A DNA stretch of 7,034 nt from JBKPNX01 sp046732855. Lineage in GTDB: Bacteria; Pseudomonadota; Alphaproteobacteria; Geminicoccales; Geminicoccaceae. The notes beneath the pieces are model-generated. The model did not search any database and had not been told where the DNA came from. It saw only the letters and a list, made by a program, of their open reading frames with translations. The number at the start of each line of letters is the position of its first letter. Within the stretch, counting starts at the first letter, position 1. The position numbers were made by a program, and so were the translations under genes. Location of the stretch: the NCBI GenBank assembly GCA_046732855.1, contig JBKPNX010000027.1:1-7034 (forward strand), in the 5' to 3' direction. Below, in pieces: positions 6,075 through 7,034 of this stretch.

Positions 6075-6763
6075 GGCGGTGGCGCCAATGAGGACACGCT
6101 TTCCTGCCGCCTGGGGGGGTCGAACGTGCCTTCGAGCACATCCGCAAAGCTGATCCGCGGAATGGTCTCCGGTTCGATGCTGAAATCGATCAGGTCACCC
6201 TGCGCGTCGCCCTGCCGATCGCGCAGCAGCCAGCCGGGCAGCGTCGGGATCGCGGCTCCTGCGACGCTCTGATCGAGATCGAAGCGGCGGACCAGACCGT
6301 CGCGGTCCGGCCATACATCGGCGGACGCCAAGGCCGAGTGCCGGCTGAACATGGCAAGCGGCTCGACGACATGCTGAGACGCATCGGCTTCGCCGCCGGG
6401 TGGGCGAAAAACGGGAAGCGAGATCCGCTCGGGTCCGCCGCGGGCGAGCGCTGCGGTCAGTCGTTGATCGCTCTGGACGTCTGAGGGCGCACTGAAATCG
6501 ATCGCGATGGCAATCCTGGTCGCGCCGGCATCGATCAGCCGCTCGAGCACCGTGGCATGGTATTCGCGCGGCCATGGCCAGCCGGGATGACGTTGCAGAC
6601 TCTTGCGATCGATCGTCACGAGCACGATTTCGCCGCTGGCGGGACGGGAGAGCAACCCGCTGCGGAAGTCCTGCAGATGGCGTTCGATGAAATCGAGCGC
6701 GCCGGTGAGATAAAGAAGCGCCGCCAATCCACCGATGGTGCCAAAGACGAGCTGGCGACGCAT
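6053..6763 (-). CDS. c-di-GMP enzyme, N-terminal CHASE2 sensor part (frame-broken gene)
   Basis: This is the 5' part of the same gene. From ATG 6763 the protein begins MRRQLVFGTIGGLAALLYLTG, a membrane anchor at about residues 5-22. An extracytoplasmic CHASE2 domain follows: EIVLVTIDRKSLQ, PGWPWPREYHATVLERLIDA, FADVLEGTFDPP. CHASE2 domains sense unknown signals outside the inner membrane. Sense sequence stops at residue 217, after which this frame gives about 19 unrelated residues and ends at 6053. One more C in the C7 run (plus 6113-6119) would continue it as QAAGKRVLIGATAVELGDE, the expected CHASE2 ending, into the downstream frame, giving 933 residues. The frame is open further upstream to the window edge, but that is low-complexity shadow of the Gly-rich gene. 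ATG 6763 fits the CHASE2 family's usual start, one base after the previous gene's stop. Shine-Dalgarno is weak (GGAACGAG 14 or fewer bases away), consistent with translational coupling. Confidence 0.9.
   Translation of the reverse strand: MRRQLVFGTIGGLAALLYLTGALDFIERHLQDFRSGLLSRPASGEIVLVTIDRKSLQRHPGWPWPREYHATVLERLIDAGATRIAIAIDFSAPSDVQSDQRLTAALARGGPERISLPVFRPPGGEADASQHVVEPLAMFSRHSALASADVWPDRDGLVRRFDLDQSVAGAAIPTLPGWLLRDRQGDAQGDLIDFSIEPETIPRISFADVLEGTFDPPRRQESVSSLAPPPWSSAMR
6113..6119 (-). other. C7 tract at the frame break, in-frame slippery heptamer
   Basis: On the coding strand the upstream frame reads GAC CCC CCC AGG, so the run is C CCC CCC with the codon boundary after the first C. This is the X XXY YYZ layout of -1 frameshift sites. 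A -1 slip gives CCC CCC CAG GCG GCA, which restores the conserved CHASE2 continuation. An eighth C in the genome would do the same. A sequencing error, a true deletion, phase variation and programmed slippage are all consistent with the sequence. Confidence 0.75.
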
Positions 6764-6764
6764 C

Positions 6765-7034
6765 TCAACGGCGCTCGTTCCACGCGACAAGGGGATCGTC
6801 GCGGTCGAGCAGGATAGGAGCACCGCGACCGTCGACACTTCGGTCATTCCGCCCGCCGCCGTCGCCACCGCCACCGCCGGCGTCACCGCCGCCACCAGCG
6901 CCGCCAGCACCCCCGTCGCCACCTCCACCGCCGCCGTTTCCGCCGCCACCAGCGCCGCCAGCACCCCCGTCGCCACCTCCACCGCCGCCGTTTCCGCCGC
7001 CACCAGCGCCGCCAGCACCCCCGTCGCCACCGCC
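6765..7034 (-). CDS. C-terminal end of a Gly-rich repeat protein (partial)
   Basis: The minus strand is open from the window edge to TGA at 6767-6765, giving 89 residues of a gene whose start lies beyond 7034. The visible part has about 60 residues almost wholly Gly, with Asp, Ala and Asn at fixed places (unit DGGAGGAGGGGNGGGGGG, 18 residues). A non-repetitive charged tail follows (RNDRSVDGRGAPILLDRDD, then PLVAWNERR). That tail and the position of the stop, one base before the CHASE2 gene's ATG, argue for a real gene. CHASE2 genes often follow FecR-domain genes, and such proteins can have low-complexity tails, so a FecR-type partner is possible, but no FecR sequence is visible here. The other frames of the repeat are shadows. 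Confidence 0.6.
   Translation of the reverse strand, partial: GGGDGGAGGAGGGGNGGGGGGDGGAGGAGGGGNGGGGGGDGGAGGAGGGGDAGGGGGDGGGRNDRSVDGRGAPILLDRDDPLVAWNERR
6882..7034. repeat. 54-bp tandem repeats in the Gly-rich coding region
   Basis: Copies are at 6882-6935, 6936-6989 and 6990-7034 (the last cut by the window edge). The first differs from the second at two bases near its start (gtcacc versus gtttcc). The third differs at one base near the edge. Because 54 is a multiple of three, gain or loss of units keeps the reading frame; each unit adds 18 residues. The array may continue outside the window. Confidence 0.85.

Noticed and set aside
6764..7030. N-terminal extension of the CHASE2 protein with repeated ATGVLAALVAAETAAVEV
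   Set aside because: It is the out-of-frame shadow of the Gly-rich repeats; CHASE2 proteins normally begin just before the first membrane segment, as ATG 6763 does.

Overview
The window is GC-rich bacterial DNA with strongly GC-biased third codon positions. Gene content (an IF-1 paralogue, a CHASE2-PAS-GGDEF-EAL protein, a RepA-type helicase remnant) fits a proteobacterium, possibly an alphaproteobacterium; that placement is inference from gene style, not from a marker. No rRNA, tRNA, CRISPR array or intact transposase was seen.

Layout. (1) 1-463 holds no convincing gene: a GC-rich leader with one strong hairpin at 153-175. (2) 464-985 is a compact + strand pair: infA (IF-1 with an unusual basic C-terminal tail) and a 73-residue Ala/Lys-rich protein of unknown role, each with its own Shine-Dalgarno. 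(3) 986-1292 is non-coding but full of inverted repeats; 1094-1235 faintly resembles the 5' domain of a group II intron. (4) 1293-2033 (-) is a conserved uncharacterised His-rich protein. (5) 2302-2664 is a direct-repeat array of about 15 copies of a 13-bp core (CGGGTTCGTTCGG) at roughly 26-bp period, with a 120-122 bp higher-order duplication. (6) 2867-3207 (+) is the broken C-terminal part of a RepA-like replicative helicase, with two frame changes. (7) 3280-3831 (+) is a putative exported Cys-containing protein with its own promoter candidate. The stretch from about 2760 to 3830 is visibly less GC-rich than its flanks (two 60-bp samples gave 52-55 % GC). It looks like an old insertion or decayed mobile element.

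(8) 3963-6763 (-) is one membrane-bound c-di-GMP enzyme, reconstructed as about 933 residues: CHASE2 sensor, transmembrane segments, PAS, GGDEF with I-site, and EAL. It is split by a single-base frame break in a run of seven C (minus strand, 6113-6119). The break lies on an in-frame C CCC CCC heptamer where a -1 slip would restore the full protein. (9) 6765-7034 (-) is the C-terminal end of a glycine-rich protein containing 54-bp tandem repeats. Its stop codon lies one base before the c-di-GMP gene's ATG, so the two probably form a translationally coupled operon.

Most notable are the repeat array beside a dead RepA-type helicase (possibly the fossil of a replication module) and the C7 frame break in the signalling gene.
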